From the NCBI GenBank assembly GCA_903927025.1, contig CAIYLG010000062.1, forward strand, positions 1 through 64,000: a stretch of 64,000 bases of DNA, read 5' to 3'. Source of the DNA: an uncultured Armatimonadota bacterium (GTDB lineage: Bacteria > Armatimonadota > Fimbriimonadia > Fimbriimonadales > Fimbriimonadaceae). Under the pieces are notes generated by a model, which saw only the letters and a list, made by a program, of their open reading frames with translations, was not told the origin of the DNA and ran no database searches. Position 1 is the first letter of the stretch; the number at the start of each line of letters is the position of its first letter. A program made the position numbers and the translations under genes. Positions 37,145 to 45,970 of this stretch are shown here, in pieces.

Positions 37145-40100
37145 GTGATGGCAGCTCCTGCTTACCAGAAACTATCTCGTAAAGTACAGGAAGTGCTAGC
37201 AAAGTCAATACAGTGGAGGTTGCAAGGCCACCTATGATGACGATTGCAAGCGGTTTTTGGGTGTCTGAACCAATCCCTGTGGATACGGCCGCCGGAACAA
37301 GGCCAATGCTTGCCAAGATCGCCGTCATCAATACGGGCCTGAGCCGCGTCAGGGCCCCTTGCAACACTGCATCTTTCAGAGTTGCGCCTCCGGCTCGAAG
37401 GTGATCGATATAGGAAACCATAATGACGCCGTTTTGCACAGCGACACCGGATAGGGCAATGAAGCCAACTGCGGCGGAAACGCTCAGGTGGAAATGCGTT
37501 GCATAAAGAGCAAATACAGCCCCACTCAACGACAGCGGAACGTTCATCATCACCACGAGCGCAAGTGAGATCTTTTTGAACAAGAAATAGAGCACCACGA
37601 AGATCAGCAGCAGCGTGATTGGGATAATGATCGCTAAGCGCGCTTGTGCCCGCTGCATATTTTCAAACTCACCACCCCAGACGGTGAAATACCCTTCCGG
37701 CAATTTGACCTGAGCCTTGACCTTTTCCTGCGCTTCTTTGACCGCACTTCCGATATCACGATTTCTAACACCGAATTTGATCGCGATGAAGCGCTTGTTG
37801 GACTCTCGATAGATAAAAGCGGCCCCACGCTCCAGCTTGATGGTGGCGAGCTGTGATAACGGTATACGGTAGCCATCTGGTGTACTCACCGCAATATTTC
37901 GAATCTCATCAATGTCGCGCCGATGCTCTCGATCGAGGCGAGCAACTACATCAAACCTCTTTTCACCGTCCAGCATTTGAGTGAACGCCTGACCACCGAT
38001 CGCGGTTGCAACCACATCCTGCACATCCTGCACATTGCAGTTGTAGCGGGCAACCTTGGCGCGGTCAATCTTGACCTGAATCTGCGGCTCACCCGTCTCA
38101 TCAAAGGTGTCTAGGTCGACTACCCCTTGGATTCCCGACATGACACTTTGGATTTCAGCGGCCTTCTTGGTAAGCGTGTCTAGATCTGCCCCGAAGAGCT
38201 TGACAGCCAACTCGCCTTTCACTCCGGTAACGGCTTCTTCGACGTTGTCTTCGATGTTCTGGGAGAAATTGAAACCCACTCCGGGAATCTTTACCAACTC
38301 GGCGTTCATCCTCTCAACAAGCTGCTCCTTCGTTCCGTAGTCCCGCCAAGTATCGTAATTCTTGAGATTCACCAAGAACTCGGCATTGTAAAAGCCGGTC
38401 GCATCCGTTCCGTCGTCCGGCCTGCCCAGTTGAGAGACTACGTTTTGAACGGGTGGATACTTCTCCATAATTACCCGGACCTTAGGCACAATTGACGCCG
38501 CCTCGGTGTATGAGATGGTGCTTGGCATCGTCGCTCTAATCCAGAGATTGCCCTCATCCAGGTGCGGAAGGAACTCAGAACCAAGCTGAGGCATCAAAAA
38601 GACGCTGAGGAAGAATGTCCCTCCTGCCGCGAACAAAACCGGAAGCGGATTCGCGAGAGCCCATGAGATGACTGGCCGATAAAGGTTCAACATTATCGTC
38701 GTCGACTTATTTGAACCGGCACGGAGCTTGCCGTTTAGGAGCATTGCGCAAAGAGCTGGAGCCAGCGTCAGTGCCATGATCAGAGAACCTATCAGGGCGA
38801 GGCTGATGGTGTATGCCATCGGGGCAAACATCTTCTTCTCAACGCTCTGCATGGTGAAGAGAGGCAGGTAGGCCATGATGATGATCACCGTCGTGAAGAA
38901 GATCTCGCTCTGAACTTCAGCGGCCGCATGAAGAATGCAGGATGCCACGGTTTGGTCATTCTTTCGCAGGCACAGTTGCCGATACAGGTTCTCGACCATG
39001 ATCACGGAGCCGTTGACGATCACGCCAAAGTCGATGGCGCCCAGTGAAAGCAAGTTCGCCGGAACATGAATCATGTTCATGCAGGAAAATGCAAACAGGA
39101 GCCCAAATGGAATCGTGAGAGCAACGATGACTGCAGCCCTTATATTTCCTAGGAACAGGAACAGGATGATGCTGACAAGCAACACGCCCTCAATCAAGTT
39201 GTGCTCTACGGTGTGGGAGGTTGTGTGAACCAAGTCCGTCCGATCGATGATCGGTATGATCCGAACTCCCTTAGGAAGCACTCCATTGTTGAGCTCTTCA
39301 ACCTTCCTGTGAAGCTTTTCGAGCACGGGGTCTGGCGTCTCCCCTCGCCGCAGGAGAACAATTCCTTCAACGGCATCATCCACATCCCGGTGCCCTGTCC
39401 CAAGCCAAACTCCCACCTTGCCCAGTCGCGGTACATAACCGATTCGAACCGTGCCGATATCCTTCACGAACAGCGGAGTGCCTCCGTTGCTTGCGACGAC
39501 CACGTTCTCAATATCGTGTTCATCGTGAAAGAGCCCGAGGCCCCGAACGATGTACTCTTCGCTTCCCCGCTCGATAAAGCTTCCACCCGCATTCGAGTTT
39601 GAGTTGGTGATTGCCGTCTCAACATTGCCAACCGTGACGTTGTATTGCCTAAGCTTAGCCGGATCAATCAGCACCTGAAACTGCTTGGTGGTTCCACCAA
39701 AACTGTTGACATCGGCAACGCCAGGAACGCTCTTGAACTCCTTTTCAAGCGTCCAATCCTCGATTTCCTTGAGCTTCATCACTGAAGCACCCGTAATCGT
39801 GTAGCGGTAGATTTCGCCCGTTGCACTTGCCATCGGCGACATCTGCGCCTGGACATTGGTTGGCAGGGTGACCTGAGAGATCGCCTGATTCACCTGACTC
39901 CTTGCGAAGTAGTCGTCTATATCGTCCTCAAACGTGAGATACACGACGGAAAGTCCAAAGAGAGACCGACTTCGCAGCGCCTTGACATGAGGCACTCCGT
40001 TACAGGCTGTCTCCAGGGGAACTGAGATAAGCTGCTCAACTTCTTCTGCCGCATGCCCTGGCCATTGAGCAATGACCTGCACCTGGGTGTTCATCACATC

Positions 40101-40220
40101 CGGATAGGCATCGATGGGAAGTTCTGTAAAGCTGTATGCCCCCCATGCAAGGATCAAAAGACCGCAGATAAGAATCAGCACTCGCTGGTTCAGGGAGAAA
40201 TTGATAATGCGGCTAATCAT
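37104..40220 (-). CDS. Heavy-metal efflux RND transporter (CzcA/CusA family)
   Basis: This 1038-residue proton-driven inner-membrane pump of the HME-RND family has 12 transmembrane helices and two large periplasmic loops. The TM4 proton-relay motif reads AIDFGVIVNGSVIMVEN, with Asp397 and Glu410 present but Asn403 where the CzcA-type second Asp is usual. Family segments such as IDAYPDVMNTQVQV near the N-terminus and ALSGVAVQNGVIMVSYI in the second half support the assignment. The metal is not deducible with confidence. The gene follows the adaptor (48 bases) and the TolC-like gene, giving the order C-B-A. Confidence 0.93.
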   Translation of the reverse strand: MISRIINFSLNQRVLILICGLLILAWGAYSFTELPIDAYPDVMNTQVQVIAQWPGHAAEEVEQLISVPLETACNGVPHVKALRSRSLFGLSVVYLTFEDDIDDYFARSQVNQAISQVTLPTNVQAQMSPMASATGEIYRYTITGASVMKLKEIEDWTLEKEFKSVPGVADVNSFGGTTKQFQVLIDPAKLRQYNVTVGNVETAITNSNSNAGGSFIERGSEEYIVRGLGLFHDEHDIENVVVASNGGTPLFVKDIGTVRIGYVPRLGKVGVWLGTGHRDVDDAVEGIVLLRRGETPDPVLEKLHRKVEELNNGVLPKGVRIIPIIDRTDLVHTTSHTVEHNLIEGVLLVSIILFLFLGNIRAAVIVALTIPFGLLFAFSCMNMIHVPANLLSLGAIDFGVIVNGSVIMVENLYRQLCLRKNDQTVASCILHAAAEVQSEIFFTTVIIIMAYLPLFTMQSVEKKMFAPMAYTISLALIGSLIMALTLAPALCAMLLNGKLRAGSNKSTTIMLNLYRPVISWALANPLPVLFAAGGTFFLSVFLMPQLGSEFLPHLDEGNLWIRATMPSTISYTEAASIVPKVRVIMEKYPPVQNVVSQLGRPDDGTDATGFYNAEFLVNLKNYDTWRDYGTKEQLVERMNAELVKIPGVGFNFSQNIEDNVEEAVTGVKGELAVKLFGADLDTLTKKAAEIQSVMSGIQGVVDLDTFDETGEPQIQVKIDRAKVARYNCNVQDVQDVVATAIGGQAFTQMLDGEKRFDVVARLDREHRRDIDEIRNIAVSTPDGYRIPLSQLATIKLERGAAFIYRESNKRFIAIKFGVRNRDIGSAVKEAQEKVKAQVKLPEGYFTVWGGEFENMQRAQARLAIIIPITLLLIFVVLYFLFKKISLALVVMMNVPLSLSGAVFALYATHFHLSVSAAVGFIALSGVAVQNGVIMVSYIDHLRAGGATLKDAVLQGALTRLRPVLMTAILASIGLVPAAVSTGIGSDTQKPLAIVIIGGLATSTVLTLLALPVLYEIVSGKQELPSRGGEELSAEYPPA

Positions 40221-40268
40221 GAAGGATCAATCCAAAGCTTTCATGAGTGGGAGAACTCTGCTCCGTCA

Positions 40269-41888
40269 TCAGTCGCCGCTGGCCTGGTGACCTAAGAACA
40301 GTGCACCGTGCGTGACAATCTTCTCACCGACTCCGAGACCGCCGGTGACAACGGCCTTGCCGTCGTGCTGAGGTCCAAGTCGAACGACACGCTTGACGTA
40401 TTTGCCACCTTGGGCCACGTAGACTGCATCGAAATCTTGATCGTGATTGATCGCGGAAAGAGGAATCGTAATCTGTGGCCTTCCTTGCGGCAACAGGATC
40501 GTGACGTCGGCGAACATTCCATCCTTAAGCTTCCCGGCCGCATTGTCAATCTCTGCGCGTACTTTAAGAGCCCTAGAGTTGCGGTCGATTGCGGGAGAGA
40601 TATGGAGGATGCGACCGTTGAACTCTTTCCCGGGTACCCCCGCCACGTAAATGTGAACGGCGTCTCCTTGGGAAACGGCACTCAGATCTGCCTCGTACAC
40701 CGACGCTTCGACCCACACCTTGGAAGGGTCCGCGAGGGTGAACATCTGCCAGGGCGTCATCTGCGATTGGTCCACGACCTGACCAGGCGCAACAAATCGC
40801 TCGGTAATAACTCCAGAGATCGGGGCGGTGACAGCAAAGGTGCCATCAGGTCCTGGTTGACCTAAGAGGCTCAGCTGCTGACGTGAATTCTGAGCAGCGA
40901 ACAGCGCAGCCTGAAAATCACTTTTTGCCTGCTCCAGCGTGGACCGAATTGCCGCCTGTGAAAGCAGCAGCGCTCTTTCCGCGGCCCGCTCCTGCAGCGC
41001 TGCCTGCTGGTAAGCGCTTGTAGCCTGATTGACCTGTTGATCGGAGTAGAGATTTGACCGAAATGCCTTGTGCTCTCGCTCAACTGCCTGGGACGCAAGC
41101 TTCACGGTCCCGCGAGCGGCTTCCAGACTGGCGCTCGACTTTTCGAACGTATCCTGGGAGAACTCAAGGTCACTCCTTGAGCACACACCCAAATCAAACA
41201 ACTGTCTTTTTCGATTAAAGTCCTTTTGAGCTAGGTCATAGTCTGATTGGGACTGAGAGAGAGTCGACTTAGCGGTGATCAACGAGTTCTCTGCATCTTC
41301 AACGGGCTTCTCAGTGAAACCGCCAATTTTTGATTGCACGTGGACTTTTTCAAGCGCGTCTTTGGCCCAGAATCGTGCGGTTTTTGCCTGATCGAGCGAA
41401 GCCTGTGCCTGAGTGACTTCGGGGGTCCCTAGTTCAAATTGTCGCTTCGCACGGTCGAGATTCTTTTGCGCCAACCTCAATAGATTTTCGTTCTGGCTCG
41501 CTGAAGTTTTCGCCGACGCAGCATCCACGCTATCCAAAACGGCTAGGGTTTGCCCAACCGTGACATGGTCTCCAACCTTGGCGAGCACGGCCTTAACACG
41601 GCCAGCCAACCTTGGACTTATCTTCACAGTTGCATCAGGCGGATACAGCACTTGTCCAGTCACTCGGATATCCTGCTGAACGGCCTCTTGAGTCACGGTC
41701 GCCACCTCGATATCGGTAGCTTTCTCACCCTCAGGGGAGACGGAAACTGAGTCGGTGGATGCAGCAGGCTTTGGCTTCTGTTCAGCGACGGAAGACTTAT
41801 TCCCAAACACGACAAATGCGATGACAAACAGTGCGAGGATAGGCGCACTGTAGACAAGCTGTTTTGTGAGTGGTGTTTTGTCGGTCAT
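40269..41888 (-). CDS. RND efflux periplasmic adaptor (membrane fusion protein)
   Basis: This 539-residue adaptor links the RND pump to its TolC-like channel. It has one N-terminal transmembrane anchor (about 10-27), a lipoyl-like barrel-sandwich segment (ARVKAVLAKVGDHVTVGQTLA), an unusually long coiled-coil alpha-hairpin rich in Gln, Ala, Lys and Glu (roughly 120-330), and beta-barrel and membrane-proximal domains (SGVITERFVAPGQVV, VWVEASVYEADLSAV). It starts 4 bases inside the TolC-like gene's end (ATGA overlap), indicating translational coupling. No metal-binding His/Met-rich extension is visible. Confidence 0.9.
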   Translation of the reverse strand: MTDKTPLTKQLVYSAPILALFVIAFVVFGNKSSVAEQKPKPAASTDSVSVSPEGEKATDIEVATVTQEAVQQDIRVTGQVLYPPDATVKISPRLAGRVKAVLAKVGDHVTVGQTLAVLDSVDAASAKTSASQNENLLRLAQKNLDRAKRQFELGTPEVTQAQASLDQAKTARFWAKDALEKVHVQSKIGGFTEKPVEDAENSLITAKSTLSQSQSDYDLAQKDFNRKRQLFDLGVCSRSDLEFSQDTFEKSSASLEAARGTVKLASQAVEREHKAFRSNLYSDQQVNQATSAYQQAALQERAAERALLLSQAAIRSTLEQAKSDFQAALFAAQNSRQQLSLLGQPGPDGTFAVTAPISGVITERFVAPGQVVDQSQMTPWQMFTLADPSKVWVEASVYEADLSAVSQGDAVHIYVAGVPGKEFNGRILHISPAIDRNSRALKVRAEIDNAAGKLKDGMFADVTILLPQGRPQITIPLSAINHDQDFDAVYVAQGGKYVKRVVRLGPQHDGKAVVTGGLGVGEKIVTHGALFLGHQASGD

Positions 41889-43219
41889 GGTCGCTTCCCT
41901 TCGGTTGATGCTGCATGTGAAGATGAAGAATTCAGCGCGGAGATCGGAGCACCGACAGCCCTTTCAAGTTGAGCTAGGGCCTGCCTGTACGCTCCAATAG
42001 ATCCGTAGTAGGCTATTCGTGCCGTTCGCAGTGTGCCTTGGGCGTCAAGCAGGTCGAGGATGGTATTGCCCCCCAATGTGTAGCCCTTTTCAACTCGCTG
42101 CTCCAGCGCCTCAGCTTGGGGAACCATCCCGTTCTGAAAGGCCTCAACGGTTCCTTTTGCCACCGTAAATGCTTCGAAGGCTGACTCAACGTCCAGACGC
42201 ACCTGCTGTTCCACAAGCGTTACCTGCGCCTCCTGGGCCTGCGCAAGCTTTTCTGCCTGTCGAACGGACCCTTTGATACCGCCAAAATCGAATAACGGCA
42301 TTGCCAGGCCAATTTCAAAGATTCCGGACTTAACCTGTCGCAAATCAGAAGCCACATACAGGTTTGGAAAATATTGAGAACGCTGGAGGCCAACGGCGGA
42401 ATGGAGCGCTTTGAGGTTGAACTGGGCTGATTTCACCTCGGGGCGTCTGTTAATCGCCTCTCTTTGGAGCTGTGTCGCTTCGAACTCGATCGAAGTGAAT
42501 TGCAAAGGCTCTGAAACGTCTACCGGAATTTCCGGGCTTCTCCCTAGGGCAATATTGAGAGAAGCTCGCGCCGCCTTTACCGAGTTGATCTGATTCAGAA
42601 GATTGCCCAACTCTTGAGTCAATGCAATATCGGCTCGAATGGCATTGGTCTGCGGCGCGGCCCCTGCTTCAAACTGCGCATGTGTCAGATCGCGAATTCT
42701 TTTTGCATCTGCGTAAGCAGCCCGCTCGTCCAGGAGGCTTCGATTTGCGATTTGAAGCCCAACATAGGCAGCTTCCGCCGCTTGACGAATATTGAGCAAC
42801 GCAGACGCCGAATCCTGCTTGGCCTGGTTCAGCTGATTGCTGGCCTGACTCGTCCGCCACTGGTTTGCGCCGTTTGTTTCGACGGTGAAGAGCAAACCAT
42901 AGTTGCTCGGTTCATTGATGTTCAAAGTCGGTGCTGGGGCGACAGTATTATTGAGGCCAGCGTAAGTAAAGGTCGGATTCAGCGGAGACCGTTGACCGCT
43001 CAGATTCGCCGCGGCAGCTTCAACCTGAAAGTGAGCGGCCCTTGCCTGAGCATTGAACTTCGTTGCGACTTCGATAGCGTCGCTTAGTGAAATCATTTTC
43101 TCTAAGGGAACTTCTGCCAACTTGGGGACCGGTGAATCTTCCGGATGGGAAGATCCCATTTGGCCAAGGACGATGCGCGCAAAGGAGAGGCTTAACAGCG
43201 ATAGTGCTTGAATGACCAT
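41885..43219 (-). CDS. TolC-family outer-membrane efflux protein (CusC/CzcC type)
   Basis: This 444-residue outer-membrane factor forms the exit duct of the efflux system. It has a signal peptide (about 1-18), two OEP repeats of long amphipathic helices (SLSDAIEVATKFNAQARAA; and AFEAFTVAKGTVEAFQNGM), and the conserved GGNTILDLLDAQGTL region near the C-terminus. AGGAG lies 10 bases before the ATG. It is the first gene of the C-B-A operon, directly downstream of a LytS/LytTR two-component system on the same strand. Confidence 0.9.
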   Translation of the reverse strand: MVIQALSLLSLSFARIVLGQMGSSHPEDSPVPKLAEVPLEKMISLSDAIEVATKFNAQARAAHFQVEAAAANLSGQRSPLNPTFTYAGLNNTVAPAPTLNINEPSNYGLLFTVETNGANQWRTSQASNQLNQAKQDSASALLNIRQAAEAAYVGLQIANRSLLDERAAYADAKRIRDLTHAQFEAGAAPQTNAIRADIALTQELGNLLNQINSVKAARASLNIALGRSPEIPVDVSEPLQFTSIEFEATQLQREAINRRPEVKSAQFNLKALHSAVGLQRSQYFPNLYVASDLRQVKSGIFEIGLAMPLFDFGGIKGSVRQAEKLAQAQEAQVTLVEQQVRLDVESAFEAFTVAKGTVEAFQNGMVPQAEALEQRVEKGYTLGGNTILDLLDAQGTLRTARIAYYGSIGAYRQALAQLERAVGAPISALNSSSSHAASTEGKRP

Positions 43220-43351
43220 CGGACGAAACTCCTGACAACTGCGAGCAACTTTGCCGCGTCAATGAAGTCAAGATGACCGATTGGAATCATCAAAATTGGC
43301 CCCGATCGCTGGACAGCACTTTTCACGCGACAATCAGCACTTCTGAGCAGA

Positions 43352-44116
43352 TCAGGAGATGCCGAGGCGAACTTGAAGGTCGGGGTAAATCGTCCTCCCG
43401 ACAGGCAAGACCATCCCTCCGGCAAGAGTCACAGAATACGTGTGGTTCCCCAAGAAGTTGACCGACTCAATGAGTTCAAGTCGAACCAACGCCGAAGCAT
43501 GTATGCGCATGAACTCAGCTTTCGGCAACAGCGTTTCAAGCTGGGTCAGGGTGTAGTACGTTCTGTGCTCTACCCCTGCACTTCGAACATAAACCTTCCT
43601 TTCTCTCGAAACCGCGCACTCAATCTGCTCAATCTTCAGCAGGCGAATCGAGTAGTCAGATCGAACAGGCAACCTTTGCAATGGAGTCAGGTCCGAGGCT
43701 TGTTGCTCCTCAGGCGCTGACTGCGACTCTGCCCGTTCTTGACTCTGGGACAACCGATTGAGCGTCAGACGAAGCCGTTCTGGCTCAGCAGGCTTAATCA
43801 GGTAGTCAAACGCTTCCCTATCAAACGCCTCTACGGCGTATTTTGAGTAGCCAGTGACGAACACGATTTTGGGGGCTTTGTCTAGATTTTGCAGCGCAGC
43901 TGCCGCCTGCATTCCAGTCATATCGGGCATTTGGATGTCTAAAAAGAGAACATCAGGTTGAAACCGTTCCGCGAGGTCAATTGCATTGATCCCAGTTTCA
44001 CCTTCCGCGACAACTTCCAATCCATTGTCTACAAGCATCATTCTGAGGTGAGCTCGAGCAAGCTCTTCATCATCGATAATCACGCTTCGAAAAGGCATCG
44101 GAAATTTGCTCTCCAT
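43352..44116 (-). CDS. LytTR-family response regulator
   Basis: This 254-residue regulator has a receiver domain (about 8-125; acidic pair Asp15-Asp16, phospho-acceptor Asp60 in LFLDIQMPD, Lys in LIKPAEPERL) and a C-terminal LytTR DNA-binding domain (about 150-254; KVYVRSAG, MRIHASALVRLELIE, MVLPVGRTIYPDLQ). A later ATG at 44098 has a GGAG upstream and is an alternative start. It begins 3 bases after the histidine-kinase gene. It would respond to the kinase and bind direct repeats near target promoters; the nearest downstream target on the same strand is the RND efflux operon, 132 bases away. Confidence 0.93.
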   Translation of the reverse strand: MESKFPMPFRSVIIDDEELARAHLRMMLVDNGLEVVAEGETGINAIDLAERFQPDVLFLDIQMPDMTGMQAAAALQNLDKAPKIVFVTGYSKYAVEAFDREAFDYLIKPAEPERLRLTLNRLSQSQERAESQSAPEEQQASDLTPLQRLPVRSDYSIRLLKIEQIECAVSRERKVYVRSAGVEHRTYYTLTQLETLLPKAEFMRIHASALVRLELIESVNFLGNHTYSVTLAGGMVLPVGRTIYPDLQVRLGIS

Positions 44117-44119
44117 GAA

Positions 44120-45349
44120 TTAAGCCTTTGGAACACGAAACGCGACGCATGTCCCCACACCTTGCTCCGAAAAAACCCTTAGACGTCCTGTTCGACCGAA
44201 TAGAGACTGAAGCTCCGTGTTCACAATAACGAGCCCGTGCTTCGGATTTTTTTCTTCTGGCACGCAAGTTCCAAGCTCTTCAAGCGTCATGCCGGCGCCG
44301 TCATCTATAACCGCACACCAGAAGTAATTTGGACGATCACGAATGACAATTCTGACTGTTCCTTGACCTGACTTCTTCTCTATGCCGTGCTGGAAAGCAT
44401 TCTCCACCAAAGTTTGAATGCTGAACGCAGGAAGCCTTAGTTCTCCATTTATGGTTGGCACCTCGTACAACACTTGGGCTTTGCTTCCAAAGCGCATTAG
44501 CTGGATCTCGGAGTAGGTCCGCACGTAGTCCAACTCGCTCTCAGCAAGGATCAGTGAAGTTTCTTCCACATCAATATGCCTTCGCATCAGATGACTCACC
44601 CTCACCACGGCAGATTGCGCCTTTCGGGGGTCGATATCGCAAAGAGCTGCAATCGCTGTTAAAGTGTTGAACAGAAAGTGCGGTCGAATTCTTGCCCTAA
44701 GAGCCGCGAGTTCTGCGGCAACGACAAGAGTTCGAACATGCTCTGCATCAAGTCGATTCTGTTCACTTTTAAGCCTGGTCTGTGCGTCGCCCCAAACGAT
44801 CATGGCTATAAACAATCCGAACATGTTGGCCAGCACACTCACAGAGTGGTACGGTTCGAGCCGAACACCACCGAGCGCTGGAAATATCCAGTTCCGCATA
44901 GCAATTGCCACGCCTTGGGCAATTGCGCCGGTAGCGCAGACGAGCATTGTGGTTGGTGACCGTTTCCACCAACGGGTGACCAAGGCAACGATCCCTGCAG
45001 TCACAACGAGTGCCGTTAGCGTCTGCAAAGCCTCGCTTGGGCTCCGCAGCACAAGCCCGGCTGCAAAGACGGTCAGGATCGCAGGTAGAGACACCTCGAC
45101 ACCCCCTGCAAATTGGGCAAGGCAAATGATGAGAATATGAAAAACATAAGGTGACCGCGCGCCAGGAAAAATCACCTCAGTTGACGCCAAGACACCAAAG
45201 ATGAGGCCGAGTAAGGTGCGCCGTTCAGGAGTCGATCCCTCGAAGAAGGCACCTAGCGCCTTGGTTCGAGTCAAACCGTAGGCCACTGTACCGACAACGC
45301 AGGTGTCCTCGATGAACGCGTTAAATGTTCCTAACCAATCTGCCGCCAC
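44120..45349 (-). CDS. LytS-type membrane sensor histidine kinase
   Basis: This 409-residue kinase has about six N-terminal transmembrane helices (to residue ~190). A coiled segment leads to the His_kinase (PF06580) domain with phospho-acceptor His224 in IRPHFLFNTLTAI, and then to an HATPase domain with N-box LVENAFQHG (~315-323) and DDGAGM (349-354). The membrane portion lacks an extracytoplasmic loop of any size, so it probably senses a membrane-soluble or membrane-state signal. The start is a GTG. It is directly upstream of its LytTR response regulator. Confidence 0.92.
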   Translation of the reverse strand: MAADWLGTFNAFIEDTCVVGTVAYGLTRTKALGAFFEGSTPERRTLLGLIFGVLASTEVIFPGARSPYVFHILIICLAQFAGGVEVSLPAILTVFAAGLVLRSPSEALQTLTALVVTAGIVALVTRWWKRSPTTMLVCATGAIAQGVAIAMRNWIFPALGGVRLEPYHSVSVLANMFGLFIAMIVWGDAQTRLKSEQNRLDAEHVRTLVVAAELAALRARIRPHFLFNTLTAIAALCDIDPRKAQSAVVRVSHLMRRHIDVEETSLILAESELDYVRTYSEIQLMRFGSKAQVLYEVPTINGELRLPAFSIQTLVENAFQHGIEKKSGQGTVRIVIRDRPNYFWCAVIDDGAGMTLEELGTCVPEEKNPKHGLVIVNTELQSLFGRTGRLRVFSEQGVGTCVAFRVPKA

Positions 45350-45408
45350 TAAACGCTAGCCTACACGTACCGGAAGTCCGCGGTTAAGAGACTAGGCAAT
45401 TTTTCAGG

Positions 45409-45915
45409 TTAGTGGCCCTTGCGAATCGTAAAGACGTGCTGAACAAGTGGGATCGATGGCTTTGTCTCCAATAGGTCTCCCGTTACGGAAGTCTGAATGT
45501 AGCCCTTGTCACGAGTTGTCCAAAGCACCTGTACAAGTCCAAGCTCCGGCGCAGATTTGGGGATGTTGGCAACTGCTAGATATTCACCGTCGGCAGTGGT
45601 GCGGATGATATCAAGCCGAATCAAACGCCCATTCACCATGGCTTGAACAATCTGTGGGCCCTCACCTGGAGGCGGCCTCAATGTCACTGAAAATGGATCG
45701 GTTGGCCCTTGGGCACCAAAATCAGGTGCGGCCCCACCGCTGATGATGATCACCGTGGTTACAGGAATAGAGACCGGTACGCGGTCTGTGATCACCACTG
45801 TTCGAATATCTGTAGCCGCATAGGTGAATGTCCGCTGTGCTGAGGCAACATACGGAACGAATATTGCCAGGACTGTCCCTAGAAGTCTTACAAATCCAAA
45901 TGTTCCATGCCTCAT
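45409..45915 (-). CDS. Secreted hypothetical protein, 168 residues
   Basis: A signal peptide (residues 1-26, ending VASAQ) is followed by about 140 residues of mainly beta-strand character (IPVTTVIIISGG, PFSVTLRPPPGEG, VQVLWTTRDKGYI). No cysteine pair, lipobox or known motif is visible, and I recognise no family. It lies between the large hybrid kinase and the LytS kinase, all on the minus strand, so it may be a periplasmic partner of either. This is inference from position alone. Confidence 0.65.
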   Translation of the reverse strand: MRHGTFGFVRLLGTVLAIFVPYVASAQRTFTYAATDIRTVVITDRVPVSIPVTTVIIISGGAAPDFGAQGPTDPFSVTLRPPPGEGPQIVQAMVNGRLIRLDIIRTTADGEYLAVANIPKSAPELGLVQVLWTTRDKGYIQTSVTGDLLETKPSIPLVQHVFTIRKGH

Positions 45916-45970
45916 ACTTCCTTATCGGAAAGTATTTGGCGGGCATTAACTAGAAATCTCGCAATTGTGA

